DNA of 64,000 bases from Leptospira fluminis. GTDB lineage: Bacteria > Spirochaetota > Leptospiria > Leptospirales > Leptospiraceae. Location: assembly GCF_004771275.1 (NCBI RefSeq), contig NZ_RQEV01000003.1, positions 558,001 through 622,000 on the forward strand. Direction: 5' to 3'. Position numbers and translations under genes: made by a program. Shown here in pieces: positions 47,478 through 59,701 of this stretch. Positions within the stretch are counted from its first letter, which is position 1; the number at the start of each line of letters is the position of its first letter. Below the pieces are notes generated by a model. It was given only the letters and a program-made list of their open reading frames with translations, made no database searches and was not told the DNA's origin.

Positions 47478-48704
47478 ATGTCGGAATGGAATTTTACAGA
47501 CTCTCACGCGATTCAAATTCTTTCCATTCTTGCGACATCCTCCTTTGTCGGTTGGATTACCAACTATATCGCCGTAAAAATGATCTTTTATCCGAACGAA
47601 AGAGTCGGTTTCGGTTTTATAGGATGGCAGGGAATTATCCCTCATCATGCGATAAAAATGAGCGGTTTGATCGCTCAAATTCTGACTTCAAAACTGATTC
47701 GTCCGTACGAGTTGTACAAAAAAGTCCGTCCCGAAAAGATCGCTGATCTGATCGCAGACTTGATACGGATGCGTTCATCTGAAATCGTCAAAGACGTCAT
47801 CGTCGCGGAAAGCCCGGTTCTCTGGGCGACGCTTCCCCCCGGATCGAAGGAGATTTTAGAAAAAGAGATCCGAGAAGAGATTCCTGTCAAAATACGGGAG
47901 GTTTATCATTCTTTCGGAAAGGAATTGGATCGGGTTATGGGGATAGAGGAATTCGTCCGTGCTTCCTTGTCCGGGCCGAATACGAAATATCTCGTCGAGG
48001 TTTTTCGAAAATGCGGGGGACCCGAATTCGATTTTATCGTTCGATCGGGCATCTATTTCGGATTTTTAATAGGATGTTTTCAGGTGTGCTTTTGGGAAAT
48101 TTTCGACCGATGGTGGACGTTACCCATTATGGGGGTTGTGGTCGGTTACGTCACGAATTGGATGGCGATTCTCATGATATTTCATCCTTTGGAGTCGAAA
48201 AACTTCATCCTCTTTAAATACCAGGGACTTTTTTTAAAAAGACAAAAGGAAGTTTCTCGGGAATTCGCTTCCGTAATTTCTTCCAGAGTTCTGACGACGG
48301 AAAACCTGATACGATTGATCTTCCTAGGAAAAGGCGGAGACTTGATCGTACGCGAATTGGCGGAAAGAGCTAAGGAATTATCGGAGAGAAAATTGAAGGA
48401 GAAAATTCCGTACGCGAAATTATTGCTCGGGAACGCGAAAGTAAAAGAGGTTCAGGAAAAAATCGCAGATAAGGTGGTGGGAATGGTACCTGAAACCGCC
48501 GAAAGGATGAAAGGATATCTCGAAGAAACTCTGGAAATCGAAAGAATCATTTCTCTTAGACTGAGCCAACTTCCATCGACGGAATTCGAGCGTCTTCTTC
48601 ATTCCGTTTTTCGGGAAGACGAATTGACTTTAATTTTGCTAGGTGCATTACTTGGGGGACTTGTCGGATGTATTCAAACTTATTTACTGTTCTTTGCACC
48701 ATAG
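47478..48704 (+). CDS. DUF445 family membrane protein
   Basis: The 408-aa protein has membrane segments at its N-terminus (residues about 13-35), middle (about 195-240) and C-terminus (about 385-406), with a charged helical region between. The sequence GWITNYIAVKMIFYPNE near the start recurs as GYVTNWMAILMIFHPLE in the middle, the internal duplication that marks DUF445. The function of this family (YheB/YjiN) is unknown. It starts at ATG 47478 and is divergent from the TonB-like gene. Confidence 0.87.
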   Translation: MSEWNFTDSHAIQILSILATSSFVGWITNYIAVKMIFYPNERVGFGFIGWQGIIPHHAIKMSGLIAQILTSKLIRPYELYKKVRPEKIADLIADLIRMRSSEIVKDVIVAESPVLWATLPPGSKEILEKEIREEIPVKIREVYHSFGKELDRVMGIEEFVRASLSGPNTKYLVEVFRKCGGPEFDFIVRSGIYFGFLIGCFQVCFWEIFDRWWTLPIMGVVVGYVTNWMAILMIFHPLESKNFILFKYQGLFLKRQKEVSREFASVISSRVLTTENLIRLIFLGKGGDLIVRELAERAKELSERKLKEKIPYAKLLLGNAKVKEVQEKIADKVVGMVPETAERMKGYLEETLEIERIISLRLSQLPSTEFERLLHSVFREDELTLILLGALLGGLVGCIQTYLLFFAP

Positions 48705-48822
48705 TCCATTCTGCTTAGAGGCATAACGTCCGAATCGCATTTTTACGTTTGTTGACAAAGGTAAATCCTTCTACGGATTTATTTCGCTATACTCCTATGA
48801 CGATACTATAGAAAAAGAAATC

Positions 48823-50514
48823 ATGAGGAAAAACCTCCCAGTTACGAACAGAGAGATTCGGTTTCCCGCCAATGCGGTCATTATTTCACGCACTGATCCG
48901 AAGGGAAAAATCACCTATGTATCCCGGGATTTTGCGGACGTCAGCGGATATAGCGAGAGCGAACTTTTGGGAGAAGCTCATAATATAGTCCGACATCCGG
49001 ATATTCCTCCTGTCGTTTTCGAAGATCTCTGGATCACAATCAAATCCGGACGACCCTGGAACGGAATCGTTAAAAACCGCGCAAAGAACGGAGATCATTA
49101 TTGGGTGGACGCGACGGTAACGCCGATTCTGGAGCAAGGAGAGATCGTCGGTTATATGTCGGTTCGCAAACAAGCGGGTCGACAAGACATCGATAAGGCG
49201 GAGAAACTTTACCGGAAATTGAGTCGCGGCCTCGGACTAAGATATCGGCTTTCTTCTTTCATACATTCCATTCAAAGTGCGTTGGGCAATTTCGGTCTAG
49301 CGGCGGTTCAAGTAAGCCTAGTGCTTTTACCCGGGTTGTATCTTAGCTTCCGACTTTTTCCCGCCGATCCGATTTCTTCCAGCGTGACGGCGATTTCGGG
49401 AATTCTAGGTTCTTTCTTGGTCTTGGTCACGATGAAAAAGCAGGGTGCGAAGATTCTAGACGTGGTCGAAATCGTACGCCAAATGGTCAATGGGAACATG
49501 CTTGCGGAAATCCGGAGGCAGGAAGGCAGGGAAGACGTAGATAAGATCTATACCAACATACGATGTCTTGCCATCAGTCTCTGGGGCTTGATCGTACAGA
49601 TGAAGGAAAACTACGATCGGAACATGCATCTTTACGAGACGCTATTCGAGTCTATGCAAAAATTCCGTTCCAGCACCCAAACGCAAGCCCAGTCGGTCGA
49701 GGAAACCGCTGCCGCCTCCGTGCAGTTATCCAAAACGATCGAAGAGATCGTCATCACCATAGCCGAGCAGACCAGAAGTCTTTCCAATGTAAATGCGAGT
49801 ATAGGATCCATCGATTCTTCTTTGCGGGAAACTTCCCACTCGATGGAAGAATTGGCGTCGCAGACGGGGGAAGTTTCCGGAAAGGCGTTGCAAGCCGAAC
49901 AGATTTTTAACGAAGCGATTCGCTCGATGGAAGAGATCAAATCCTTCTCCGATCAAATCAATAAGATCGTCTCCATAATCACCGGTATTTCGGAAAGAAC
50001 GAATCTATTGGCGCTGAACGCTTCTATCGAATCGGCAAGAGCGGGAGAAGCCGGCAAAGGCTTTTCCGTAGTCGCCGACGAGATTTCCAAGTTGGCCGAA
50101 CAGACCAAACACAGTATCAAAGACATCGTTCAATTGGTTAAGAATACTTCTCTTTCCGTCGACGAGGGCGCTTTAAAGGTCAACCAATCCGTGGATGTTT
50201 TCAAGAAACTTCAGGATTACATAGAAAAGGTTCATGCTTCCGCATCCGATGTCAGGATACATCTTTCCGAACAATCCAATAAACTTCGGGAAATCCGGAT
50301 GAGCTCCGACCAATTGCTTACGTTGGGACAGATGATGAACAATTCTTCCGAACAGCAAAAAGGAGCGTCGGAAGAAATTTCCGCCTCCATGAGCGTAATC
50401 TCTAAAAATGCGGAGGACATCGCCTCTACATCGGAAGACATAAAACATACCGTCGAAGGTACTCTGGAACATTCCGAGAGATTAAAGAGTATTCTGGGTC
50501 ATTTTAAAACCTGA
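48823..50514 (+). CDS. Aer-like chemoreceptor (PAS domain plus MCP signalling domain)
   Basis: The 563-aa protein begins with an Aer-type PAS domain ([62 protein letters not shown]), then two membrane segments near 157-178 and 186-204, and a cytoplasmic MCP domain with the signalling hairpin [21 protein letters not shown] near residue 400. There is no extracytoplasmic ligand domain, so it likely senses redox or energy state through the PAS cofactor, as Aer does with FAD. A canonical HAMP is not clear after the second segment. It would signal to CheA/CheW for motility. Confidence 0.92.
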   Translation: MRKNLPVTNREIRFPANAVIISRTDPKGKITYVSRDFADVSGYSESELLGEAHNIVRHPDIPPVVFEDLWITIKSGRPWNGIVKNRAKNGDHYWVDATVTPILEQGEIVGYMSVRKQAGRQDIDKAEKLYRKLSRGLGLRYRLSSFIHSIQSALGNFGLAAVQVSLVLLPGLYLSFRLFPADPISSSVTAISGILGSFLVLVTMKKQGAKILDVVEIVRQMVNGNMLAEIRRQEGREDVDKIYTNIRCLAISLWGLIVQMKENYDRNMHLYETLFESMQKFRSSTQTQAQSVEETAAASVQLSKTIEEIVITIAEQTRSLSNVNASIGSIDSSLRETSHSMEELASQTGEVSGKALQAEQIFNEAIRSMEEIKSFSDQINKIVSIITGISERTNLLALNASIESARAGEAGKGFSVVADEISKLAEQTKHSIKDIVQLVKNTSLSVDEGALKVNQSVDVFKKLQDYIEKVHASASDVRIHLSEQSNKLREIRMSSDQLLTLGQMMNNSSEQQKGASEEISASMSVISKNAEDIASTSEDIKHTVEGTLEHSERLKSILGHFKT

Positions 50515-50518
50515 ATCG

Positions 50519-50542
50519 CCGTCGATTGACGGTCTTCTTTTC
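50519..50542 (+). terminator. Terminator after the MCP gene
   Basis: CCGTC (50519-50523) and GACGG (50528-50532) form a 5-bp stem around GATT, followed by TCTTCTTTTC. It starts four bases after the stop codon. The stem is short, so confidence is moderate. Confidence 0.55.
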
Positions 50543-50602
50543 GAAAGTCGGTATCGATTTCTTTGCATCCCGTCTAGCGCGGGTGCCGATATTCATGTTA
50601 GC

Positions 50603-51466
50603 ATGGAAAATCGTTTCCTACGCCTCGCATTGATCTTGGCCATCGTTGCCACTTTACTATCCTACTGGAATCACGGCTGGGTTTCCTATTTGAAAGATTT
50701 CGTGGTTCTAATTCATGAGGCAGGTCATGCTACGGCCACTCTGTTGACTGGCGGAAGTGTTCAGACGATAGAACTGCAGGGAGACGAAGCGGGACAGACG
50801 GTAGCCTCTCCTCTTGCAGGAAAAGGTCCGTTCGTTTTCGTAGTTTCGGCCGGGTATTTAGGGTGTTGTTTGGTCGGCGGCTTTTTGGTTAACAGAGGAT
50901 TTAAGGGGAGGCTTGTACGCCCTACTCTGTTACTCTTCGGTGGAGCGATCCTTCTCCTTACCTTAAAATACACTTCATCCGGAGGACTTGCTCAGAAAAC
51001 GGGATTGGCTTGGGGACTATTCGTTTTGATCAGCTCGTTCTTACCTTTCGGATGGGATAGATTAGTTACCGTTTTTCTCGGAACAAGCGTTACGTTATAT
51101 AGTCTTTACGACCTCTTGGATTTTACTGAAAACATTCAAAATACGGACGCGGGAATTCTCGCAGGTTGGATTACGGGAACAGATGCGAAATCCGCGGCGC
51201 CCAAATCGGTTGTCTTTCTAGGATATTTGATTGCCCTCCTCTGGTCCTTTTTTAGCGTATCCATCATATTCTTTTCCCTAAGACGTGCGGTGGCTCCGAG
51301 CCAAGCTTCCGACCTAGCCGAACCTCATTCCGATGTTTTAACGGCAAACGGAGTTTCCGAAGAATCGCCTTTTCCGGGCGAAGTTACTCCAGAAGTTATG
51401 GAGTGGTTTTTAAGTCGTGGATTGGATCTGAACGGAAAACCGCTGCCGACAGAATTTAAAGATTAA
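50603..51466 (+). CDS. M50-like membrane metalloprotease family protein
   Basis: The 287-aa protein is multi-spanning and carries a zinc motif H-E-x-x-H (HEAGH, residues 38-42) just after the first membrane segment, as in the Peptidase_M50B-like family. At least four further hydrophobic segments follow, and the C-terminal tail (about 230-287) is soluble. The substrate is unknown; related proteins are annotated as site-2-protease-like without proof. It ends 10 bp before the UDP-glucuronate decarboxylase gene. Confidence 0.75.
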   Translation: MENRFLRLALILAIVATLLSYWNHGWVSYLKDFVVLIHEAGHATATLLTGGSVQTIELQGDEAGQTVASPLAGKGPFVFVVSAGYLGCCLVGGFLVNRGFKGRLVRPTLLLFGGAILLLTLKYTSSGGLAQKTGLAWGLFVLISSFLPFGWDRLVTVFLGTSVTLYSLYDLLDFTENIQNTDAGILAGWITGTDAKSAAPKSVVFLGYLIALLWSFFSVSIIFFSLRRAVAPSQASDLAEPHSDVLTANGVSEESPFPGEVTPEVMEWFLSRGLDLNGKPLPTEFKD

Positions 51467-51476
51467 GAGTGATTGG

Positions 51477-52412
51477 ATGGGTAGCAGAGTTTTAGTAACC
51501 GGCGGAGCCGGCTTTATCGGGTCGCATCTTTGCGAACGACTGATCGGTATGGGCCACGAGGTGATCTGCCTCGACAACTTTCACACCGGAAGAAAAGCGA
51601 ATGTGGAAAAATTATTGGATCATCCACGTTTCGAATTAATTCGTCACGATATCACGGAACCGATCCGCTTGGAAGTGGATAAGATCTATAATTTCGCCTG
51701 TCCCGCTAGTCCGATTCATTACCAATCAAACGCGATCAAGACGATCAAAACGAACGTTTTAGGCATGTTGAATATGCTCGGCATGGCCAAGCGCGTAAAA
51801 GCGAGAATCCTTCAGGCTTCGACGAGTGAAATTTACGGGAATCCTCTCGAACATCCTCAGAAAGAATCCTATTGGGGAAACGTAAATCCGATCGGAATCC
51901 GTAGCTGTTATGACGAAGGGAAAAGAGTGGCGGAAACGCTCTGCTTCGATTATCACCGGAACCATAAAGTCGACATAAGGGTTATTCGAATTTTTAATAC
52001 GTACGGACCTAGAATGCTTCCGGATGACGGTCGTGTGGTCAGCAATTTCGTGGTGCAAGCTCTCGCCGGAAAAGATATCACGATTTATGGAGACGGCTCT
52101 CAAACTCGTTCTTTTTGCTACGTAGACGATCTTGTGGAGGGGATCATCCGGTTAATGGATACCCCCGATTTTATCGGACCCGTGAACTTGGGAAATGACG
52201 GAGAATTTACGGTAAAAGAGTTGGCTGAGTTGGTGATTCGCGAAACGGGATCGCCGTCCAAGATCGTTTATCGGCCGTTGCCTCAAGACGATCCTGTGAG
52301 ACGTAAACCCGATCTTAGTCTTGCGAGACAAAAATTAGGTTACGAGCCTAAGGTTGCGTTAAAAGACGGAATCCGGAAAACGATCGAGTATTTCAAAAAT
52401 CACTTGGATTAA
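51477..52412 (+). CDS. UDP-glucuronate decarboxylase (UDP-xylose synthase)
   Basis: The 311-aa extended SDR has the Rossmann motif [11 protein letters not shown] at residue 8, the S-x-Y-x-x-x-K-type catalytic pair in [14 protein letters not shown] (Tyr and Lys), QASTSEIYG and the substrate-binding [10 protein letters not shown] and [15 protein letters not shown]. This pattern fits UXS-type enzymes that make UDP-xylose, a sugar donor for surface polysaccharides; dTDP-glucose dehydratase-like activities share the fold. A hairpin terminator follows directly. Confidence 0.88.
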   Translation: MGSRVLVTGGAGFIGSHLCERLIGMGHEVICLDNFHTGRKANVEKLLDHPRFELIRHDITEPIRLEVDKIYNFACPASPIHYQSNAIKTIKTNVLGMLNMLGMAKRVKARILQASTSEIYGNPLEHPQKESYWGNVNPIGIRSCYDEGKRVAETLCFDYHRNHKVDIRVIRIFNTYGPRMLPDDGRVVSNFVVQALAGKDITIYGDGSQTRSFCYVDDLVEGIIRLMDTPDFIGPVNLGNDGEFTVKELAELVIRETGSPSKIVYRPLPQDDPVRRKPDLSLARQKLGYEPKVALKDGIRKTIEYFKNHLD

Positions 52413-52420
52413 TCGTTCGT

Positions 52421-52453
52421 CGGGAAAATCTGGACGTACTTTTCCCGATTTTT
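52421..52453 (+). terminator. Terminator after the decarboxylase gene
   Basis: CGGGAAAA (52421-52428) and TTTTCCCG (52440-52447) form an 8-bp perfect stem around an 11-nt loop, followed by ATTTTTC. Confidence 0.85.
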
Positions 52454-52493
52454 CGGGGATCGAACCGAAAAACTTTATTTTCGAGCAGGCTGT

Positions 52494-53687
<1,194 letters not shown>

Positions 53688-54174
53688 CCAACCCCCTAGC
53701 ACATCGCTCGGAAAGTGATGCAGGGATAGGAGACGACCTATCCCTGCCATCAGACTGAGCACCAAAAACCACTCGGGAAAACCGAATAGAAAAACCAGAA
53801 GTAAAGACGCGGTCATGGAATTCGACGCGTGAGCAGAGGGAAAAGAATGCTTCATGTCCGGATTTCCATCCACTTTTCCCGCTACTGTGATCAAAGGCCT
53901 TTTTCTCGCGATCGACTTCTTCAGAAATAAAACGAATCGATCGTTCGCATAAGACACGATCCCCGTGTACGGCAAAACGATCCACCAAGGATACGGAAGG
54001 ATGTTTTTCCAAGCTGCGTAAGCAAGGTAGGGAATTACGATGAGGATCATCATTTCCCCTCTATTGATTCTGGATAGGATCCGATTCAAGCGGGGACCGT
54101 GGATTTTTTCGCGGATGAAAAGGGCTGCAGCGTAATCGGCCCTTCCTAAAAGACTTTTTATCTTCAACGCTTTT

Positions 54175-55494
54175 TTAACCAAGCATCGAATCCTTTAATT
54201 TGGAGGACAGATCCTTACGCGAAAGCACGGATTGTGTGCCGGTCTTCAGGTCCTTTAATTGTATTTCCTGTTTTGCGACTTCAGATTCCCCCAAAAAGAG
54301 GACGAACCTATAACCTTTTTTTTCGGCAGTTTGGATCTGTTTGCCGACTTTACCCGATTCCAGCATCGTCTCCACATTGATTCCGTCGGAACGGAGTTCG
54401 TACGCCAATTTTAGGATTTCCGGAAATAAGGATTCTTCCATGACCGGAATGAATACGGTATCGTTACGATGAAGATCCGGAACCAACCCGTGACCTTCTA
54501 AAAAACTTCGAAAAGTCACGTCCCCTAAACCGAATCCGATTCCGGACAATTGGTCGTTGGAAAAAAGACCGATCAGGTTGTCGTAACGCCCACCACCGTA
54601 CAGAGATCGTCGGTTTTCGGGATTCGTATCAAAAACTTCAAAAATGCAGCCCGTATAATAGTCGAATCCGCGGATAATGGAAGGATCGAAGGAAATCTGC
54701 TTCTCTATCCCGAGGGATTTTAAATCCGCCGACAAGCGTCCGATAAATTCCACAGCCTCGGAGTTGATTCCTTTAAAACGAGACAAGCTTTCCAAATCGC
54801 TTTCCAGATAAGCGTAAATCAAGGGGATTTGTCCGTCGGGATTCGATAATAACGGTCTTAATTCTTGTTCGAAAACTTCTTTCGATATTTTCGCCTTCTT
54901 GTCCAGAAGTTTGGAAACCGCCTGGCATTTCTCAGAAGGTAGGGAAAGTGAATTCGATAAAAAGGAATCTAGAATCCCCCGGTGAGATATCTTGATCTGA
55001 TAGCTGCCGGCGGGAGCGCCGAATTTCTTGAGAATGGAATCGGCAATGAGTATGATCTCAACTTCGGCACGGTACGAATTGACTCCGAAGAGATCCACGT
55101 TGAGCTGCCAATGCTCCCGTAATCGTCCTTTTCCCGGTTGCTCGTATCTCCACAGGTTCGGTATGGAAAACCAGCGAATCGGCTTGGCGAGGTTTCTGAC
55201 TTCTCCGGCAACCATTCGGGCCAGAGTCGGAGTCATTTCCGGGCGGATCGCGACATGGCGATCTCCCTTATCCGTAAAATCGTACAATTGTCTTTGTACG
55301 ATTTCTTCACCGCTCTTGGCCTTGTACAGATCGAAGGATTCCAGTATCGGACCGTCGTATTCCTGGTATCCGAAAGATTGAACCGTCTCCCGCATAACGG
55401 AAAACATCCAATTGCGAAACCGCATATCGTCCGGATAAAAGTCTCTCGTGCCCTTATAAGGGGCCGTGGGTAAAAAAGATTTTTGTTTTTCCAA
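54175..55494 (-). CDS. hisS: Histidine-tRNA ligase
   Basis: The 439-aa class II synthetase shows motif 1 ([18 protein letters not shown]), motif 2 ([31 protein letters not shown]), the histidine motifs [13 protein letters not shown] and [12 protein letters not shown], and the C-terminal anticodon-binding domain starting [15 protein letters not shown]. The start is TTG 55494; the motif 1 region begins 12 residues in, so a later start would damage the fold. It follows the DUF1577-like gene by 5 bp. Confidence 0.96.
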   Translation of the reverse strand: MEKQKSFLPTAPYKGTRDFYPDDMRFRNWMFSVMRETVQSFGYQEYDGPILESFDLYKAKSGEEIVQRQLYDFTDKGDRHVAIRPEMTPTLARMVAGEVRNLAKPIRWFSIPNLWRYEQPGKGRLREHWQLNVDLFGVNSYRAEVEIILIADSILKKFGAPAGSYQIKISHRGILDSFLSNSLSLPSEKCQAVSKLLDKKAKISKEVFEQELRPLLSNPDGQIPLIYAYLESDLESLSRFKGINSEAVEFIGRLSADLKSLGIEKQISFDPSIIRGFDYYTGCIFEVFDTNPENRRSLYGGGRYDNLIGLFSNDQLSGIGFGLGDVTFRSFLEGHGLVPDLHRNDTVFIPVMEESLFPEILKLAYELRSDGINVETMLESGKVGKQIQTAEKKGYRFVLFLGESEVAKQEIQLKDLKTGTQSVLSRKDLSSKLKDSMLG

Positions 55495-55499
55495 TGCGC

Positions 55500-56654
55500 T
55501 TAAAGGCTCTTAACGAAGCTTAGATTCTTCTTTAATAGAGTCATATTCACCTTAGCATCATTGGAGCCAACTATTTCTGCACCGACGAGATAAATTTCAC
55601 CTAATTGAGAAATATGTCGGATTTTAAACGCGAATCTTAAAGGGGCTTGCATTTTAAACGTCAAGTCCGCCGTAAAGAAAGGTTTGTGCAAAAACGATTC
55701 GACCAACTGGGATTCGGTGATTTCCAGTAAGATACCGCCTTCGGAGGCGTTTACGACGTTTTGGCGAACGTCAAGATCTAGGGTATTGGAATCCTCGATT
55801 CTAGCGTTGAAAACGACTTCGAGCTCTTTGTATTTCTTCAAAATTTCCGGGTCGAGTGCTCCGTCTTTAGATTCGGAATAGCCTAGGGCTAAGAGTTTGG
55901 CCCCCATTGCGTCCCGATAAAATAAAGGCACCATTACGAAAGATTTGATCTTGCCCATGCGGAAGAATTTTATCCGATCTTCGAGGATCATTTCTTCCTC
56001 CAACTCGGTCCTTAAATCCATTACTTCGAAATTCGTAAGTGTGTTTAAAGGAGGCTGCTCCAGCGTGAATGCGTCGGATACAAAGATCGCTTTCCCGGTC
56101 CGTTTTATCAGATCCTGCTCCGGAGTCAGATCCTTGCTATTCGGAAATATCAGCCTTGAATTTTGGTACTCTGACAACAAGTTTCGGTGCAAGTCTGTGA
56201 GAAGAATTTGTCCCGAAGTCCCGAGTATTTTGGTAGAATCCTGTTCTTTTTTTTGGATATGAAATCTGTGAGCGACGACTTTTCCGGCCAATCCTTCGAT
56301 TCGAGTCGTGATTCTTCCCTCTTTCGCGATTTTGACGTACTCCGGGATGCAGATCGCGATTCCGTTTTCGTCGTCGACGCGTTCCACACGGAAGCCGATT
56401 TCCATATGCTTGCTTAAGGTTTTATAGACGGTAATTTCGTTTTCCTTATTTACTTGGTTCGGATCTATGCGTAAGTGTATCTTCCCGTCTTCGGAATTTT
56501 TCAGGATCTGCAATTCCTGTTTCAAGGGATTTTCCTTAAGAAAAATTCCGTTGTTATGAACGTATTCCTTTAGTATGTATCCTACTTTCGCAGGGTCAGT
56601 GATTTTATCCCAAACGCGTGGGGATTGAAGGAAGGATCGATATTCGACTTCCAT
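55500..56654 (-). CDS. DUF1577-like protein with C-terminal PilZ-like domain
   Basis: The 384-aa protein has no signal peptide. The N-terminal half has several beta-rich segments ([22 protein letters not shown]). The C-terminal 100 residues ([20 protein letters not shown]...[13 protein letters not shown]) resemble a PilZ domain in shape, but the RxxxR c-di-GMP motif is not clear. This layout recalls proteins of the leptospiral DUF1577 family, though I cannot verify that by search. AAGGAG lies 8 nt before ATG 56654. It sits between an OmpA-family gene and hisS. Confidence 0.7.
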   Translation of the reverse strand: MEVEYRSFLQSPRVWDKITDPAKVGYILKEYVHNNGIFLKENPLKQELQILKNSEDGKIHLRIDPNQVNKENEITVYKTLSKHMEIGFRVERVDDENGIAICIPEYVKIAKEGRITTRIEGLAGKVVAHRFHIQKKEQDSTKILGTSGQILLTDLHRNLLSEYQNSRLIFPNSKDLTPEQDLIKRTGKAIFVSDAFTLEQPPLNTLTNFEVMDLRTELEEEMILEDRIKFFRMGKIKSFVMVPLFYRDAMGAKLLALGYSESKDGALDPEILKKYKELEVVFNARIEDSNTLDLDVRQNVVNASEGGILLEITESQLVESFLHKPFFTADLTFKMQAPLRFAFKIRHISQLGEIYLVGAEIVGSNDAKVNMTLLKKNLSFVKSL

Positions 56655-56666
56655 CTGCGCCGCTCC

Positions 56667-58754
56667 TTAGAGTTTGCGAAAATCCACTCTCCTGTTTTTA
56701 GCTCTACCTTGTTCCGTAGAGTTGTTTTCTTCGGGTCTGGAATACCAGTAAGCTCTTGTTTTTAGTTGAACTCCTTGGGTTCCTTTGCTTCGGATATAGT
56801 CGTAGACGTTTCGCGCTCTTTTTGCACTCAATCGAGTGTTGTATTCTTTGGAGGCGATATTGTCGGTATGGCCTCCGATCTCTATCTTATCCGACGGATT
56901 CTTTTTCAGGTAATCGACAATGGTGTCTAACTGCCTTTTATGTTCCTCGGTCAAATTCGTTTTATTAAATTCGAAATAGAGTTTCAATCCTAGAACAACA
57001 GGTACGTCCGCCTCTTTTTTCAGCGCGATAGAAATTATTGACCCGTCTTTCGCGTCCTTCTTAAGAACGTTAACACTTTCTGAAATATATTTCTCAGCTT
57101 TTGCAAATATTTCGAAATCTGTGTCAGGGATATTTTGTATTTGGAAATATTTTTCTTCCGAATCGCGTTTTAGGTTTTCTCCTTGTCGATTTTTGGGCGT
57201 AAACAATGTAGCGCTCGCTCCAGGGATGGACTCTTTCGTAACTGCGTCCACGACCGACACTTTCATTCCGCGGAATTTTTTGCCTTCTTCTACGGGCACC
57301 TGCTCTGGCTTCGCTTTGTCTTCCTCCCGGATAGGAAGAAGAACGTATGTTTTATGGATTTTCTTCCCTCTTTCTATGTTTCCTCTCAGATCCAAGCGGT
57401 CTTCCGTAGGATAAAAACCGGGAGAAGAAATTTCGACTTTGTAGACGCGCCCCGTTTTTAGAACGGTTTTGAAGTTAGAAGGATTTCCTTTGGATAAATC
57501 TCCTCCTATTCGTTTAGATGTGATAGTCCTACTCGGGCCAACGGAATCGGAGATTTTTACGGTCGCATCCAGACCGATCATGGTTTGTTCGGAGCCGTCC
57601 AGGACCAATCCGGAAAAGGAAACCTCGTAGGAATTCCTTAAGGATTCGGGCACTTGGAAACGGTAGATATCGTGCTGTCCCTGTCCTCCGTTTCGATTCG
57701 AGGAAATGTACGCCCAAATTCCTTCTCTATCGAAAGAAATTCCTTCCGAATCGATTCCTTCCGCCGGATCCAGATTAAAAGGATGGGGAAGTTTTTCCAG
57801 GGTCTTGGAATCCGGAGTAGGAAAAGGGAGATTGGTTTTGGAAATAGCGGTTTTATCTTCCTCGTCCTCCGTATCCGAGTTTTGGGGAAGATTCAAAAAG
57901 ACGCGAAACAACGAAAATTTCTTTCGCTCATTTTCTCGATTCGTGGAAAAGTAGAGCTGCTCTCCATCGGGATGTATGTAAGGAAGTATTTCCCCCGATT
58001 TGGAATTTACGGAATCTCCTAGATTTATGGGAGAAGACCAGGAGCCGTCGTAAAGGTTTCGGTAGGAAATCCAAAGATCGTAATCTCCGAATCCCCCGGG
58101 TCTGTCGGAGGAAAAAACGAGAAATCTCCCGTCAGGAGAAATCGCGGGCATCTTATCGTTGAAATTGGAATTGATTTCGGGGACGGGGACCGGATCGGTC
58201 CAGAGTTTCGTTTTATCGTCCTTTTTTGTATAATAAATATTTAATGCGTCGAAACCGGACCGATCGGCCTTTTCGTTTCTGATCGAAGTGAAGAAAATTT
58301 CCACCGGATTTCCGATATCATCGAAACGGATGGATATTCCTCCTTCGAATCGGTCCGTATTTAGGAGCTTAGCCGGTCGTTCTCCCGCAGGGAGTTCCTT
58401 TTTGTTTTTTTCCCAGATATCCTGGTTCAAATTCACCGGCTTCCGCCAATCGGTTTCTCCGTCGCGGCTTTTGTAGTTCGCGTTTTCGGAAAGCCATAAG
58501 TCCATTTCCCCCTCTCCGCCCGGTCGGTTCGATTGGAAAATTAGGTAACGACCGTCGGGACTGATCACCGGATTGTATTCGTCGTTTTGGGTATTTAAAG
58601 GCGGCCCGAAAAAACGTTCCGCTAGGGAAGGGAGTGGCTGAGCCCAACGATCTCCGTAAAAAGGAAGACTAGCTCCGATTAAGAGACAGGCGGAAAGGAG
58701 TAAGGCTTTTAGCGAGTAGAGATCCGGGAAGCTGTTTCGATTGTAAAATGACAT
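56667..58754 (-). CDS. OmpA-family protein with PD40-like beta-propeller
   Basis: The 695-aa precursor has a signal peptide (about residues 16-32) and repeats of the WD40-like PD40 type (NPVISPDGRYLIFQSNRPGG, MPAISPDGRFLVFSSDRPGG, LPYIHPDGEQLYFSTNREN), then a carboxypeptidase-regulatory-like domain region and an OmpA/MotB-type C-terminus (LYFEFNKTNL, EIGGHTDN, LSAKRARNVYDYI) that binds peptidoglycan. The protein probably anchors the outer membrane to the wall. It is the first gene of the minus-strand unit with the DUF1577-like, hisS and PAP2 genes. Confidence 0.88.
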   Translation of the reverse strand: MSFYNRNSFPDLYSLKALLLSACLLIGASLPFYGDRWAQPLPSLAERFFGPPLNTQNDEYNPVISPDGRYLIFQSNRPGGEGEMDLWLSENANYKSRDGETDWRKPVNLNQDIWEKNKKELPAGERPAKLLNTDRFEGGISIRFDDIGNPVEIFFTSIRNEKADRSGFDALNIYYTKKDDKTKLWTDPVPVPEINSNFNDKMPAISPDGRFLVFSSDRPGGFGDYDLWISYRNLYDGSWSSPINLGDSVNSKSGEILPYIHPDGEQLYFSTNRENERKKFSLFRVFLNLPQNSDTEDEEDKTAISKTNLPFPTPDSKTLEKLPHPFNLDPAEGIDSEGISFDREGIWAYISSNRNGGQGQHDIYRFQVPESLRNSYEVSFSGLVLDGSEQTMIGLDATVKISDSVGPSRTITSKRIGGDLSKGNPSNFKTVLKTGRVYKVEISSPGFYPTEDRLDLRGNIERGKKIHKTYVLLPIREEDKAKPEQVPVEEGKKFRGMKVSVVDAVTKESIPGASATLFTPKNRQGENLKRDSEEKYFQIQNIPDTDFEIFAKAEKYISESVNVLKKDAKDGSIISIALKKEADVPVVLGLKLYFEFNKTNLTEEHKRQLDTIVDYLKKNPSDKIEIGGHTDNIASKEYNTRLSAKRARNVYDYIRSKGTQGVQLKTRAYWYSRPEENNSTEQGRAKNRRVDFRKL

Positions 58755-58837
58755 ACTGTTTATTCTCGCTATTCGGAAAATCCCTGGATTTTCCCCCTGA
58801 TTCCTCTAGTATCGGAAGGAAACCGCAAAGGATCAAT

Positions 58838-59701
58838 ATGGAAACTGACGTGCTCAACCCGAGAAACAGGATGCGATTTCCCCCCAAGCCCCGGATTTTC
58901 GGGGTTTTGAATATCACATCCGACTCTTTCTCCGACGGAGGCAGATATCTTGATCCGGATGCTGCCTTTCAAAAAGCTCTGTCCTTGGTTCGGGAGGGGG
59001 CGGACGTCGTCGATATCGGAGCGCAATCCTCGAATGTGGAGGCGGGCTGGGTGGAACCGGAAGCGGAGTGGGACAGGATGAAGGAGATCGTCCTTGAGCT
59101 TAAAAATCGAAAGATAGCCGTTTCCGTTGATACGTTCAAACCTTACGTGATCGAAAAGGCTCTCCAAGAGGGAGTCGATTTCATAAATAATATCCGGGCC
59201 TTTACGGATGGGGAGAGCGGAGAGACCCTGAGGAAATTTCCTTCCTCCGTAACGAAATACGTCGTTATGTATTCGCATAATCATGGTGACAAAGCGAAGC
59301 GAGATTCCCCTTTGGAGCCAGATACGGTACTGCAAGAGATCGTTTCTTTTTTTCGGGAGAGGAAGAGGACTTTGGAAGAATGGGGTATTTCTCCGGAGCG
59401 GATAGTATACGATCCCGGCATGGGCTTTTTTTTGAGCCCGGATCCGACGGTCAGTTTTTCCGTACTTTCTTCCGTGACGGAACTCTTGAACGAATTTCCA
59501 AGTTTAATGGTGTCAGTGACTCGGAAGTCGTTTCTTGGCAACGCTTTAGGGGGGATTCCGGTCGGAGAACGGGACGTTCCCACGGCGGTCTGCGAACTTT
59601 TCCTGTGGCTGCGGAATGTCCCTATGATCCGGACGCATTCGCCTTCTAAACTTCTTCAAGCGATTCGAACATGGAAACTTTCGCACGGAGAGGATTTTTA
59701 A
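58838..59701 (+). CDS. folP: Dihydropteroate synthase-family protein (divergent)
   Basis: The 287-aa TIM-barrel protein joins p-aminobenzoate to a pterin in folate synthesis if it has the family activity. Landmarks are FGVLNITSDSFSDGG at about residue 21, DIGAQSSNV near 65, SVDTFKP near 97, and SVTRKSFLG near 230. Several positions differ from the classical enzyme: P-to-S in N-V-T-P-D, A-Q-S-S-N for G-E-S-T-R-P, and R-T-H-S for R-V-H-D. It may be the only DHPS or a paralogue with another role. ATG 58838 has AAAGGA 6 nt upstream. The 3' end abuts the convergent TPR lipoprotein. Confidence 0.8.
   Translation: METDVLNPRNRMRFPPKPRIFGVLNITSDSFSDGGRYLDPDAAFQKALSLVREGADVVDIGAQSSNVEAGWVEPEAEWDRMKEIVLELKNRKIAVSVDTFKPYVIEKALQEGVDFINNIRAFTDGESGETLRKFPSSVTKYVVMYSHNHGDKAKRDSPLEPDTVLQEIVSFFRERKRTLEEWGISPERIVYDPGMGFFLSPDPTVSFSVLSSVTELLNEFPSLMVSVTRKSFLGNALGGIPVGERDVPTAVCELFLWLRNVPMIRTHSPSKLLQAIRTWKLSHGEDF

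Noticed and set aside
48752..48793. Promoter with perfect TTGACA before the chemoreceptor gene
   Set aside because: The only good -10 match (TATACT) is 30 bp downstream, too far, and the space is taken by an AAATCC/GGATTT palindrome.
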